From Seramator thermalis (GTDB taxonomy: Bacteria > Bacteroidota > Bacteroidia > Bacteroidales > Dysgonomonadaceae), in NCBI RefSeq assembly GCF_004138125.1, contig NZ_RXHS01000002.1, positions 62,001 through 126,000 of the forward strand: DNA of 64,000 bases, read 5' to 3'. Shown piece after piece: positions 1-9,501 of this stretch. Every line of letters starts with the position of its first letter. Position 1 is the first letter of the stretch. Made by a program: the position numbers and the translations under genes. The notes beneath the pieces are model-generated. The model saw only the letters and a program-made list of their open reading frames with translations. It had not been told where the DNA came from and searched no databases.

Positions 1-1913
1 TTTGGAAGCGATTTGTAATCTGTTCGATTGTATCCATTCCTGTACTTGCCTTGTCGCACATGATACAGCAGTGGTTAGGATTTGAAGTCACTTTTGAAGG
101 CGACAAATATGTGTTAGCCCTTCTTTCCACTTTCATATTCTTATATGGCGGTTACCCTTTTCTAAAAGGGCTGTATGACGAAGTAAAAGATAAGGCCATT
201 GGTATGATGACACTGATTGGCGTTGCAATTACAGTTGCCTGGGCTTACAGTGTTGCTATCACTTTTGGTTTGCAGGGTATGGACTTTTATTGGGAAATGG
301 TGACTCTGATAGACATCATGCTCATTGGCCATTACTTTGAGATGAAGTCGGTTATGGGTGCTTCTCGCTCATTGGAATTGCTCGTAAAAATGATGCCTTC
401 CACTGCACACCATATTAAGGACGGGAACATTCACGATATGCCGGTCAGTCAATTGAAAATTGACGATATGGTACTGGTGAAGCCGGGCGAGAAAGTTCCG
501 GTAGACGGTATAGTAATAGAAGGGGAAAGTTATGTGGACGAGAGTATGCTCACAGGTGAGAGCAAACCTGTAAAGAAAGAAAAAGACAGCAAAGTAATAG
601 GTGGGGCAGTAAATAGTAATGGGTCTTTAACCATTAGAGTGGTAAGCATTGGAAAAGACAGTTACCTAAACAAAGTAGTGAAACTCGTTGAAGATGCACA
701 AAAAATAAAATCCAAGACACAAAACTTTGCCGACCGTGCCGCAAAGGTTTTGACTTTCGTTGCCCTGGGCGGTGGTGTCATTACGTTTGTTGTTTGGTTG
801 CTGTTAGGGTTTCCTTTTGTATTTGCATTGGAAAGGATGGTTACGGTAATGGTTATTTCCTGCCCGCATGCCTTAGGTTTGGCAGTGCCTTTGGTGGTTG
901 CCATTTCAACATCCATTTCTGCACAAAAAGGTTTGCTCATTCGCAACAGAACTGCTTTTGAAAATGCTCGATTGATAACAACCATTATTTTCGACAAGAC
1001 AGGAACACTTACAAAAGGTTCTCATGAATTGCAGGAAGTGAAGGTATTGGGTAATGGATTTGATAAAAACGAGTTACTCCGTTTGGCATCAGGTGTTGAA
1101 CAACATTCTGAACATTATATCGCTGCGGGTTTTTTGCGAAAAGTAAAGGAATTGAAAATCAAAATTCCAAAAGCAGAAAATTTCAATTACTTGCCTGGAA
1201 AAGGATTAGAAGGAAATGTGGAAGGAAAAGAAATAAAAGTAGTCGGACCAAATTACCTGAAAGAACAAAACATTAGCGTGACCGATACAATCAATGATTT
1301 TACAGGAACAGTTGTTTATATTCTGATTGACAAAGAAGTAGCAGGATATTTTACCTTCTCTGACAAAATTAGGGAAAGCTCTTTTGAAGCCATTCAAATA
1401 TTAAAAGAAGCAAGCATTAAAAATTTGCTTCTTACTGGGGACAATGAAAAAGTAGCCAAGAAAGTGTGTGATGAATTGAAAATGGACGGCTACATAGCCA
1501 ACGTATTACCTCACGATAAATTAGAGAAAGTAAAAGAATTACAAACCAAAGGGGAATATGTTGCCATGACAGGCGATGGAGTGAATGATGCACCTGCACT
1601 GGCACAAGCAGATGTGGGAATTGCTGTTGGTTCAGGAACAGATGTGGCAGCAGAAACAGCAGACATTATACTTGTAAACTCCGACCCAAAAGACATTGCC
1701 AACCTGATATTATTTGGTAAGGCTACGTATAATAAAATGATACAAAACCTCTGGTGGGCTGCGGGTTATAATATACTTGCAATCCCTTTAGCAGCAGGTG
1801 TATTATACAAGTGGGGATTTATGTTAAGTCCTGCAATTGGTGCTGTTTTGATGAGTTTAAGCACTATTGTAGTAGCAATAAATGCACAGCTATTAAAAAG
1901 ACGACTGACATGA
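1..1913 (+). CDS. copB: CopB-like P1B-type Cu/Ag-transporting ATPase (5' end cut by window)
   Basis: A P-type ATPase that would export copper or silver ions across the inner membrane. The reading frame is open to the first bases of the window and the residues before the first possible start (a TTG at 51) are hydrophobic like a first membrane helix, so the true start lies upstream. The ion-binding motif is Cys-Pro-His (861-869) followed by ALGLAVPL; CPH rather than CPC is typical of the CopB subgroup. The phosphorylation motif DKTGTLT is at 993-1013, TGDGVNDAP at about 1570-1596, and the last helices carry GYN and MSLST as in CopB. No N-terminal metal-binding domain is visible, but it could lie outside the window. 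It heads the + strand metal island. Family call is firm; copper against silver is inferred. Confidence 0.93.
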   Translation, partial: WKRFVICSIVSIPVLALSHMIQQWLGFEVTFEGDKYVLALLSTFIFLYGGYPFLKGLYDEVKDKAIGMMTLIGVAITVAWAYSVAITFGLQGMDFYWEMVTLIDIMLIGHYFEMKSVMGASRSLELLVKMMPSTAHHIKDGNIHDMPVSQLKIDDMVLVKPGEKVPVDGIVIEGESYVDESMLTGESKPVKKEKDSKVIGGAVNSNGSLTIRVVSIGKDSYLNKVVKLVEDAQKIKSKTQNFADRAAKVLTFVALGGGVITFVVWLLLGFPFVFALERMVTVMVISCPHALGLAVPLVVAISTSISAQKGLLIRNRTAFENARLITTIIFDKTGTLTKGSHELQEVKVLGNGFDKNELLRLASGVEQHSEHYIAAGFLRKVKELKIKIPKAENFNYLPGKGLEGNVEGKEIKVVGPNYLKEQNISVTDTINDFTGTVVYILIDKEVAGYFTFSDKIRESSFEAIQILKEASIKNLLLTGDNEKVAKKVCDELKMDGYIANVLPHDKLEKVKELQTKGEYVAMTGDGVNDAPALAQADVGIAVGSGTDVAAETADIILVNSDPKDIANLILFGKATYNKMIQNLWWAAGYNILAIPLAAGVLYKWGFMLSPAIGAVLMSLSTIVVAINAQLLKRRLT

Positions 1914-1953
1914 GAAAATCAAGTTACATAGACGCAGAAAAGAAGCACGAACC

Positions 1954-2083
1954 GCTAACAGGCGTTTGGCTCAATGGCGGGTGACGTGGTTAATTGAACA
2001 TTGTACCTCGCATCAACTTTTGTGGTGTATTGACAGTTTTGTGCTCCGAAACCCGCCACTGCGCCAAGCGCCAAAACGTTAGC
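1954..2083. repeat. 130-bp imperfect palindrome, attC-like
   Basis: The left arm (1954-1982, starting GCTAACAGGCGTTTGG) pairs imperfectly with the right arm (2051-2083, ending CAAAACGTTAGC), with about 68 bp between. The outer ends read GCTAAC and GTTAGC, resembling but not matching the RYYYAAC/GTTRRRY core sites of integron attC elements. It lies in the 450-bp gene-free stretch 1914-2366 between the CopB gene and the Fur-type regulator. A palindrome of similar design is present at 16165-16274. No convincing gene is seen in the stretch; a 24-codon frame from 1911 overlaps the palindrome and is probably not real. Confidence 0.6.
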
Positions 2084-2169
2084 AACAAGGCGAAAAAAGA
2101 GAACCTTCAAGACTGATAGGTGCAGTTTAAAACAAGCAGATTAAAATATTTAGCTCTTTGACAAGTCGG

Positions 2170-2310
2170 TGCAAATTTGATGGAATTTATTTTGTTTTTT
2201 TTCTCCCCCCGCAAAAAAAGGAAAGAAACCCCACCCCACATTGCAGCACATTTCCAAGCCCCCACAAGCCAACGCCCAAACCAAAGGCTTGTAAAAGAGC
2301 TGCAATTTTG
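2170..2310. repeat. intergenic repeat, copy A
   Basis: The stretch has a run of T and C, then a segment reading GCACATTTCCAAGCCCCC, AC, AAGCC and later CAAAGGCTTGTAAAAGAGCT. A related segment with the same order of blocks is found at 13995-14060 (GCACATTGGCAAGCCCC, CAAAGCTTGCCAAAGAGCT). Both sit just after or before unrelated genes, so they behave as a dispersed intergenic repeat. Function unknown. Confidence 0.4.
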
Positions 2311-2366
2311 CCTACACACTCGTGCTGAATTGTTACTTTTGAGCTATTAAGAAATGAACCGACAAA

Positions 2367-2780
2367 ATGAAAAAGGAAATAGACAACAAACTCAACTTAA
2401 AAAACATCAAACCAACTGCAATGCGACAATTGGTTTTGCAAGTTCTAACAGAACAAAAAACGGCTATTAGTTTGCCTGAATTAGAACAAAAATTTGAAAA
2501 AGCCGATAAAGCAACTCTTTATAGAACACTAAAAACATTTCAGGAAAACAAACTGATTCATTCGATAGAAGATGGTTCGGGTTCTTTGAGATATGCGCTT
2601 TGTCAGGACAATTGCGAGTGCGACCCCGAAGACCTGCATGTTCATTTTCTTTGCACAAATTGCAATCAAACCTTTTGTTTAAAGGACATTCCTGTTCCAA
2701 CTATAAACCTCCCCAGTAGTTTTTCCCTCGAAAGCGTAAATATGGTAGTAAAAGGAGTTTGTTCAAATTGTAAAAAATAA
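2367..2780 (+). CDS. Fur-family metal-responsive transcriptional repressor
   Basis: A 137-residue DNA-binding regulator of the Fur/Zur family, expected to sense a divalent metal and control nearby transport genes. The N-terminal winged helix includes the family signature KATLYRTLKTFQENKLIHSI (about residues 47-66). The C-terminal part has a metal-binding HVHFLCTNC motif with two CxxC pairs, CTNC near residue 93 and CSNC near the end, which form the structural zinc site. Length matches the family. It stands upstream of and in the same direction as the efflux genes from 3331, so a role in controlling this metal island is likely. Which metal it senses cannot be read from the sequence. Confidence 0.9.
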   Translation: MKKEIDNKLNLKNIKPTAMRQLVLQVLTEQKTAISLPELEQKFEKADKATLYRTLKTFQENKLIHSIEDGSGSLRYALCQDNCECDPEDLHVHFLCTNCNQTFCLKDIPVPTINLPSSFSLESVNMVVKGVCSNCKK

Positions 2781-2858
2781 CTTTGCAACCCGGTTGCATG
2801 AACTTTGGTGTATATTTGTCGTTATAACTTTGTATCAACATTTTAAAACTGTAAGAGA

Positions 2859-3257
2859 TTGAGTTTATTGGAAAAACATACGGGTAAATTTCTTGTGCTG
2901 ATTGCAGGGATAATTATTTTTGCCCATGCTGTTGTTCCTCATCATCATCATTTCGATTCCGTTGAATCACATTCGGAAAGTTCGGAGTGTAAAACATCAA
3001 AATCTGAAAAGCACGGAGAAAATCCTGAAACGCATTGCCATGCCTTAAATATTGTCGTTTCAGAAAAATCTGGCGATGTTGATGTAAAATTACCGCTTGT
3101 AACGCAACTACATTTCGACCTTTTTAGAAGTGAATCAAAGTCAGATATAGCATTAAATGTTGACGAGGTAATTGGCATTATTTATTTTTGTTTTTCTCCT
3201 CCCAAACAAATATTTCTCACCAACTATTCATTGAGGGCACCTCCCTTCGCTGTTTAA
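2859..3257 (+). CDS. His-rich membrane-anchored or exported small protein
   Basis: 132 residues from a TTG start. A stop codon lies a few codons upstream and no ATG is available, so TTG is the best choice. One hydrophobic segment (about residues 9-26) is followed directly by a PHHHHF cluster and a segment rich in His, Ser, Glu and Cys, consistent with a periplasmic metal-binding tail. It sits between the Fur-type regulator and the pump genes. Similar His-rich small proteins are common in Bacteroidetes metal operons, but I do not recognise a named family. Metal binding is inferred from composition only. Confidence 0.65.
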   Translation: MSLLEKHTGKFLVLIAGIIIFAHAVVPHHHHFDSVESHSESSECKTSKSEKHGENPETHCHALNIVVSEKSGDVDVKLPLVTQLHFDLFRSESKSDIALNVDEVIGIIYFCFSPPKQIFLTNYSLRAPPFAV

Positions 3258-3330
3258 TTTCTTTTAGATTTTCTTATAAATCCGATAGCACATTTTTTAT
3301 CGGCAATATTAATCACTTAATCTTTTAAGT

Positions 3331-3798
3331 ATGAAAAAGAAGAGATTAAGCAAGCAGGAGCTTCTTGAAAAGCAAAAGCTTGATAATAAAAAATTTAACA
3401 GGACCATGCTGATAAGTTTCAGCATCCTTCTTCTGAGTCTTATGTCAATTCTGATTTTCTATACCTATCGTTGCGAAACCAGGTTCGCATGGCGTAAAAT
3501 TGTATGGTATGGTCAGAACATGCCTGAAAACTGGATATGTATGAATGGGGATAATTTACAGATTCATGAAAGTACTAAAGCAGTTTTTGAGAATAAAGTT
3601 TACTATTTCTGTAGCCAACAATGTTTTAATCATCTCGCAAAACATTTCAAGGAAGTGGCAATGGTTGCCGATGCATTTTCGGGAGATTCAATAAACAAAG
3701 CTGACGCAATTATCGGACTTAAAACAAGGAATAAACAGGACGTGGTCTATTTCAAAAACAAAGAAAATTTCAATAGATATTATGAAACGAAATATTAA
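3331..3798 (+). CDS. membrane-anchored TRASH/YHS-like metal-binding protein
   Basis: 155 residues with a basic N-terminus and one membrane helix at about residues 27-45. The following soluble part contains WICMNGDNLQIHESTK and VYYFCSQQCFNHL, that is a spaced Cys then a CxxxC pair, as in the TRASH/YHS metal-binding fold that pairs with heavy-metal pumps. It is followed after 39 bases by the RND pump gene and probably shares its transcript. The likely role is metal sensing or delivery in the periplasm; this is inferred from the Cys pattern and the neighbours. Confidence 0.6.
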   Translation: MKKKRLSKQELLEKQKLDNKKFNRTMLISFSILLLSLMSILIFYTYRCETRFAWRKIVWYGQNMPENWICMNGDNLQIHESTKAVFENKVYYFCSQQCFNHLAKHFKEVAMVADAFSGDSINKADAIIGLKTRNKQDVVYFKNKENFNRYYETKY

Positions 3799-3837
3799 AA
3801 ATAAAATCAAGATTCAAACAAATAAATTTTAGATGAA

Positions 3838-6800
3838 ATGATAAATAGTATAATATCCTTTTCAATAAAGAATAAGGCACTTATCGGGCTGATGACAATC
3901 GGACTGATTATCGGTGGAATATATTCCATGACGAAAGTGCCACTTGACGCCACACCTGACATTACAAACAATCAGGTTTTGGTAATTACCACCGCACCCA
4001 ATTTGGGCACGGAAGACATTGAACAGTTTGTAACCTATCAGGTAGAATTGGCAGTAGCGAACCTGCCCGACGTGACCGAAATACGAAGTGTGTCACGTTT
4101 TGGGCTTTCGGTTGTAACCATTGTTTTCAAAGAAAGCGCCGGGACATATCTTCCCCGGCAGTTGGTAAGTGAAGCCTTAGCCGAAGTGAAAGAAAAAATT
4201 CCACAGGGATTTGGGGAACCGTTTATGGCGCCAATCAGCACCGGATTAGGCGAAATTTATCAATACACGCTTGAAGTGCAACCCGGTTACGATACCGTTT
4301 ATAACGACATGGAACTGCGCACCATGCAGGAATGGATTGTAAAACGACAAATGGCTATGCTGCCCGGAGTGGTAGAAGTAAACTCTTTTGGGGGCAGGGG
4401 TAAACAATACGAAGTCGCTGTTAATCCTGATAAACTCAGAAGTATGGGTTTAGCCATTTCGGATATTTTTGAAGCACTTGACGACAACAATCAGAACACA
4501 GGCGGCGCATATATCGAGAAAAATTTTCAGGCCAACTTTATCCGTGGCGAAGGGTTGATGCGTTCGTTGGATGATATTAAAAACACTTTGGTCGCAAACA
4601 TTGACGGGCAACCCATTTTCATCAGGGATGTGGCAGAAGTGAAATTCGGAAGTTTTGTCCGTTATGGTGCTTTTACCAAAGATGGAAAGGGAGAGGCCGT
4701 TGGCGGAATCGTGATGATGCTGAAAGGCGAAAACTCAAACGATGTGATTAAGGATGTAAAAGAGCGAATGGCTTTAATTCAAAAATCACTGCCTGATGGT
4801 GTTGAAATTAAACCTTTTCTTGACCGCAGTAAGCTCATTAAAAGTACCACATCTACCGTTGCCGAAAACCTGTCGTTGGGTGCGCTGATTGTTATTTTTG
4901 TGCTGGTTATCTTCCTCGGGAATTTAAGGGGCGGTTTAATTGTGGCATCAACCATTCCGCTGGCCTTGCTATTTGCATTTATCATGATGAACCTGTTTGG
5001 GGTGTGGGCTAACCTGATGAGTTTGGGGGCGCTCGATTTCGGGATATTGGTAGATGGTGCAGTAATTATTGTTGAATCCATGATATTTTACCTCCATCGT
5101 AAAAACCTTATCGGAACAAAACTTGACCAGGCGAAACGAAACGAAATTGCCTATAATTCGTCAAGCAAAATGATGAACTCAGCATTTTTTGGTCAGTTGA
5201 TTATTTTGATTGTTTTCATCCCGGTTTTAGCCTTGCAGGGTGTTGAAGGTAAAATGTTTATACCAATGGCTATGACTTTTGGATTTGCCGTTTTGGGCGT
5301 GGTAATATTGTGCCTTACCTATATTCCAATGATGGCAGCCTTATTCCTCCAACCACCTAAAACAGACAAAAAAACCTGGGGCGATAAAATAATTGGGAAA
5401 CTCGAAAATGCTTACACTCCCGTAATCGGTTGGTCATTGAAAAGAAGTTGGATTGTAATAACAATTGCTTTTGTGCTTTTGATTTCCGGCAGTTTTCTGT
5501 TTACACGGATGGGAGCCGAATTTAACCCAAAACTCGATGAAGGCGATTTTGCTTTTCAGGCATTTTTAAAGCCGGGAACTTCATTGAGCGAAGTCACAAA
5601 AACTTCTACCCGACTGGAACAAATTGTCTTGGAAAACTTTCCTGATGAAGTAGAAAGTATTCAAAGCAGGATTGGTGTGGCAGATTTACCCATGGACCCA
5701 ATGCCTTTGGACATTGCAGATATATTTGTGATTTTAAATCCTCAGAAACAATGGACAAAAGCCGCATCGAAAGAAGAATTAATTGATAAAGTTAGAGAAA
5801 AAATCAGCGTATTACCCGGTATCAATTATGAATTCAGTCAACCTGTTGAAATGCGTTTCAATGAACTGTTAACTGGTATCCGTGAAGATGTGGCCATTAA
5901 ACTGTATGGCGATGATTTGGAATTACTGGCTGATAAAGCTACGGAAATTGCTGGGCTGGTTTCTGGTATTGATGGTGTGGCTGGTGTAAAAGCAGAGGCC
6001 ACAAGAGGATTGCCACAGATTACCGTTCATTACGACCGCAACAAGCTTGGCCGCTACAACCTGAAGATTAAGGAACTCAATACCATTGTTGAGTCCGCTT
6101 TTAGTGGTGGCGTTGCCGGAAGCATTTACGAAGGCGAGCGGATGTTCGACCTTGTTGTGAGACTGGATGAGGAACACCGCACAAGTATTGACGATGTCAG
6201 GAATTTATTTGTAACCCTTCCCGATGGTAATCAAATTCCCTTAAAAGAAGTGGCCGAAATTAGTTACCAGCCAGGACCGATGCAAATTAGCCGCGACAAT
6301 ACCAACCGTAGAACCTACGTGGGGATTAATGTTGCCGACAGGGATGTGAAATCGCTTGTAGAAGAAATCCAATCTGTCTTAGATGAAAAACTAGAACTGC
6401 CAACCGGCTATTATATCCGATATGGCGGTGCGTTCGAAAACCTCGAAAGGGCTTCAAAACGCTTGTCGCTGGTTGTTCCGCTTGCTTTGGCATTAATTTT
6501 CATGTTGGTTTTCTTCGCTGTAAAGTCGTTTAAACAAACGCTAATGATTTATGTGGCTGTGCCGTTTGCCGCTGTTGGGGGTATATTTTCGCTCTATTTG
6601 CGTGATATGCCTTTTAGTATTTCGGCTGGCGTAGGTTTTATCGTCCTGTTTGGCGTTGCGGTACTTAACGGTTTAGTGTTGATTAGCGGTTTTAATGAAT
6701 TGAAAGAAGAAGGCAAACTCCATATAAACGACATTATTAAAAAAGGTTCAATCCGGCGTATCCGTCCAATTTTATTAACAGCTTCAACCGATATTCTGGG

Positions 6801-8178
6801 CTTTCTGCCTATGGCGGTTTCCACGTCGGCAGGAGCAGAAGTTCAACGCCCTTTGGCTACTGTGGTGATTGGAGGAATGTTGACATCAACCTTGTTGACG
6901 CTTATTGTGCTACCTATTCTCTATAAATTTGTTGAAAGTGGCGTTAAAAAAATAAAAATGCCAAAAACAGCTTTAGGGATGTTTACCGTTCTTGTTGTGA
7001 TTGCAGGTTTGGGAATTTCAGGAAATGCCAATGCGCAGGATTCTACGATAACATTGCCACAAGCCATTGAAAGGGCAAAAGAAAACTATCCGGCAATTAA
7101 GGCAGCCAAATTGGAAGTTGACAAACAGGAAGCATTAAAAGCTACGGCATACGAACTGGGAACGACTTCGATTTATACCGGGAAAGAAGAAGTAGGCAAC
7201 AACGCACCGGGTATTCAAAACAAAATCGGGATTGGACAAACAGACATTGACCTGTTCGGCATACCGGCTAAAAGAAAGCTTGCAAACAGCCGTACAAAAC
7301 AAGCTTTATCCGGTCAGGAACTTACCGAATATTCGTTGGCTCGTGATGTTAGTCTTGCCTGGTACAATGCAGTCCATGCCAAACAGCAATGGCAACTATT
7401 TAAAGACCTTGACACCTTGTACACCGATTTTCAGAAAGCTGCGGAGTTGCGTTACAATACACAGGCAATTTCAAAAATCGAATATCTTTCGGCATCGGCC
7501 AAATACAAAGAATTGCAGGTGAATTTAAGGAAAGCCGAAAGTAACTATTTGGCAAGCTTGCAAATCCTTAACCAATACCTGCTATATCCGGGGGCTGTTG
7601 ATGTGAATACTCAGGATTTAGGACAATATGTTTTTGAACTTGTTTCAGGAACTGATTCTTTGGGTGCAAGCCCTTTACTTGATTACTATTCAACCGGAAT
7701 TGATGTAGCAGAATCGGCGTGGAAAGCTGAAAAGGCCAATTTCCTTCCAAAGTTAAACTTGGGTTATAAATGGCAATCGGTTGACGGCAATTCAGGATTT
7801 TATGGATGGGAAGTAGGTATTTCTGTCCCGCTGGCTTTCTTTTCACAATCGGGCAAAACCAAAGCTTCAAAAATTGACTTCCAAATTGCAAACCAACAGT
7901 ACGAGCAAAAGGAACTGGAACTGAAAGCCGGGTACAACGAGCAAATCAGCCGTTACCTTACTTTGCAACAGGTTATCAACTATTATCAAAAAGAAGCATT
8001 GCCTCTGGCCGACGAACAAATTCAGGCTTCCAACCTGGCGTACCGTTTAGGCAGTATCGACTATGTCCAGTTTATTCAGAACACAGAAGCAGCCATACGG
8101 ACAAAACAAGATTTTTTAATGCAACAGGCAGAATACTTCGAATTGTCTGCCCAATTAAAATTCATAACAGGTAAATAA
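3838..8178 (+). CDS. czcA: CzcA-type heavy-metal RND pump fused to a TolC-like outer-membrane factor
   Basis: A single 1446-residue frame. Residues 1 to about 1040 form a heavy-metal efflux RND transporter: first helix, two large periplasmic loops, and the proton-relay motif DFGILVDG near residue 400, which marks the HME (CzcA/CusA) branch. After the last RND helices comes a second hydrophobic segment ending in NANAQ (about residues 1045-1066) that looks like an internal signal peptide. Residues 1067-1446 are a TolC/CzcC-type outer-membrane factor with long helical repeats. Pump and outer-membrane channel are usually separate genes; fusions of this type are known in Bacteroidetes. The adaptor gene follows at 8198. 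The substrate is probably Zn, Cd, Co or Cu; the sequence does not decide. Confidence 0.93.
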   Translation: MINSIISFSIKNKALIGLMTIGLIIGGIYSMTKVPLDATPDITNNQVLVITTAPNLGTEDIEQFVTYQVELAVANLPDVTEIRSVSRFGLSVVTIVFKESAGTYLPRQLVSEALAEVKEKIPQGFGEPFMAPISTGLGEIYQYTLEVQPGYDTVYNDMELRTMQEWIVKRQMAMLPGVVEVNSFGGRGKQYEVAVNPDKLRSMGLAISDIFEALDDNNQNTGGAYIEKNFQANFIRGEGLMRSLDDIKNTLVANIDGQPIFIRDVAEVKFGSFVRYGAFTKDGKGEAVGGIVMMLKGENSNDVIKDVKERMALIQKSLPDGVEIKPFLDRSKLIKSTTSTVAENLSLGALIVIFVLVIFLGNLRGGLIVASTIPLALLFAFIMMNLFGVWANLMSLGALDFGILVDGAVIIVESMIFYLHRKNLIGTKLDQAKRNEIAYNSSSKMMNSAFFGQLIILIVFIPVLALQGVEGKMFIPMAMTFGFAVLGVVILCLTYIPMMAALFLQPPKTDKKTWGDKIIGKLENAYTPVIGWSLKRSWIVITIAFVLLISGSFLFTRMGAEFNPKLDEGDFAFQAFLKPGTSLSEVTKTSTRLEQIVLENFPDEVESIQSRIGVADLPMDPMPLDIADIFVILNPQKQWTKAASKEELIDKVREKISVLPGINYEFSQPVEMRFNELLTGIREDVAIKLYGDDLELLADKATEIAGLVSGIDGVAGVKAEATRGLPQITVHYDRNKLGRYNLKIKELNTIVESAFSGGVAGSIYEGERMFDLVVRLDEEHRTSIDDVRNLFVTLPDGNQIPLKEVAEISYQPGPMQISRDNTNRRTYVGINVADRDVKSLVEEIQSVLDEKLELPTGYYIRYGGAFENLERASKRLSLVVPLALALIFMLVFFAVKSFKQTLMIYVAVPFAAVGGIFSLYLRDMPFSISAGVGFIVLFGVAVLNGLVLISGFNELKEEGKLHINDIIKKGSIRRIRPILLTASTDILGFLPMAVSTSAGAEVQRPLATVVIGGMLTSTLLTLIVLPILYKFVESGVKKIKMPKTALGMFTVLVVIAGLGISGNANAQDSTITLPQAIERAKENYPAIKAAKLEVDKQEALKATAYELGTTSIYTGKEEVGNNAPGIQNKIGIGQTDIDLFGIPAKRKLANSRTKQALSGQELTEYSLARDVSLAWYNAVHAKQQWQLFKDLDTLYTDFQKAAELRYNTQAISKIEYLSASAKYKELQVNLRKAESNYLASLQILNQYLLYPGAVDVNTQDLGQYVFELVSGTDSLGASPLLDYYSTGIDVAESAWKAEKANFLPKLNLGYKWQSVDGNSGFYGWEVGISVPLAFFSQSGKTKASKIDFQIANQQYEQKELELKAGYNEQISRYLTLQQVINYYQKEALPLADEQIQASNLAYRLGSIDYVQFIQNTEAAIRTKQDFLMQQAEYFELSAQLKFITGK

Positions 8179-8197
8179 TCAACAAAATATAGTAACG

Positions 8198-9490
8198 ATG
8201 AATACAAAAATAATTATAGCATTGATGGCAATCGCCACATTAATATCGTGCAACACAAAAAACAAAACAGCCGGAGAAGGCGAAGAACACGAAGAACATA
8301 GCCCCGAAGGCATTGTGATATTAAATAAAAACCAACGGGAAGCCCTGAAATTAAAATTGGGGTCTTTTCAAATGCGCAACCTAACCACGGTAGTAAAGTC
8401 AAACGGGCAACTCGAAGTACCTCCTGCAAACAGCGCCGATATTACAGCTGTTATTGGCGGGAATGTAAAAGAGATAAAAGTATTCCATGGCGACCGGGTA
8501 AGCAAGGGTCAATTATTGGCAGTACTTGAACATCCGGATTACATTGCCTTACAGGAAAGTTTTGCCGAAGTTGCCAACAGGCTTGAATTTCTGGAACAGG
8601 AATTTGAACGCCAAAAAGAATTGTTTGAAAACAATGTTGGTGCAGGCCAAGACTTCCAACAGGCAAAAGCGGAATACAATACGGCAAAAGCAAAATACGA
8701 AGGATTAAAATCACGCCTGCAATTGCTGAATCTTTCGCCCGATAAAATTATGCAGGGCAATATTTCAAATACCATAAACATTAATTCACCAATAAACGGT
8801 TTTGTAAATGAAGTTAATATAAAAGTAGGCTCTTATGTTGATGCAAAAGACATACTGCTTGAAATAACTGACAACACCGCAATTCATGCCGATTTTATGG
8901 TTTATGAAAAAGATGTGCATTTGGTAAAAGAAGGCCAGAAAGTTCATTTTACGGTTTCGAACCGCCCCGATGAAGAATTAACAGCAACCGTTTTTGCCAT
9001 TGGAAAAGAGTTTGAGGCCAATTCAAGGGCAGTTCATATCCATGCAAAAATCAATGAAAAAGTTTCTGGGCTTATACCCGGCATGTACATTTCGGGGCAT
9101 TTGCATACAGATGAAAAATATACCAGGGCTTTGCCCAACGATGCCATTGTTTCCGAAGGGACAAAATCCTTCATTTTTATTTTGGACAATGAAGCTATTG
9201 AAGAACAAGGGCACAGCGAAACCGAACATGCCGGACACGATGAGGATAAAGAAGCACAAGTTGAAGAAGGAAATCATGAGGGGCATGAACATGGCGATGC
9301 AGACGATGATGATGCAACTCAAGAAAAGATGGCTTTCAGAATGGTAGAGGTCATTCCCGGTTTAAAAGACGAAGGTTATACAGAAATACAACTGATTAAC
9401 TCCTTACCTGAAAACACACAGGTGGTTTTAAATGCGGCTTACTATCTATTGGCCGATATGAAAAAAGAAGAAACTGAACACGAACATTAA
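8198..9490 (+). CDS. czcB: CzcB-type RND periplasmic adaptor lipoprotein
   Basis: 430 residues; membrane-fusion protein linking the RND pump to the outer-membrane channel. The N-terminus is a lipoprotein signal (ATLISCNTK, lipidation Cys near residue 19) followed by a short acidic and His-containing stretch. The barrel-sandwich half-motif VKEIKVFHGDRVSKGQLLAVLEHPDY is followed by a helical hairpin (about residues 115-175) and the second half-motif INGFVNEVNIKVGSYVDA. Near residues 335-385 there is a strongly His/Asp/Glu-rich insertion (HAGHDEDKE, GHEHGDADDDD), a likely metal-binding loop. It lies 19 bases after the pump gene and 11 bases before the next ATPase gene, so the three form one operon. 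Confidence 0.92.
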   Translation: MNTKIIIALMAIATLISCNTKNKTAGEGEEHEEHSPEGIVILNKNQREALKLKLGSFQMRNLTTVVKSNGQLEVPPANSADITAVIGGNVKEIKVFHGDRVSKGQLLAVLEHPDYIALQESFAEVANRLEFLEQEFERQKELFENNVGAGQDFQQAKAEYNTAKAKYEGLKSRLQLLNLSPDKIMQGNISNTININSPINGFVNEVNIKVGSYVDAKDILLEITDNTAIHADFMVYEKDVHLVKEGQKVHFTVSNRPDEELTATVFAIGKEFEANSRAVHIHAKINEKVSGLIPGMYISGHLHTDEKYTRALPNDAIVSEGTKSFIFILDNEAIEEQGHSETEHAGHDEDKEAQVEEGNHEGHEHGDADDDDATQEKMAFRMVEVIPGLKDEGYTEIQLINSLPENTQVVLNAAYYLLADMKKEETEHEH

Positions 9491-9501
9491 AATTTTATGA
9501 G

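Noticed and set aside
1911-1985. 24-codon frame after the CopB gene
   Set aside because: It overlaps the palindrome and ends within its left arm; no supporting features.
2107-2319. 70-codon minus-strand frame
   Set aside because: It lies entirely in the intergenic repeat with long T/C and A runs, and has no homologous features.
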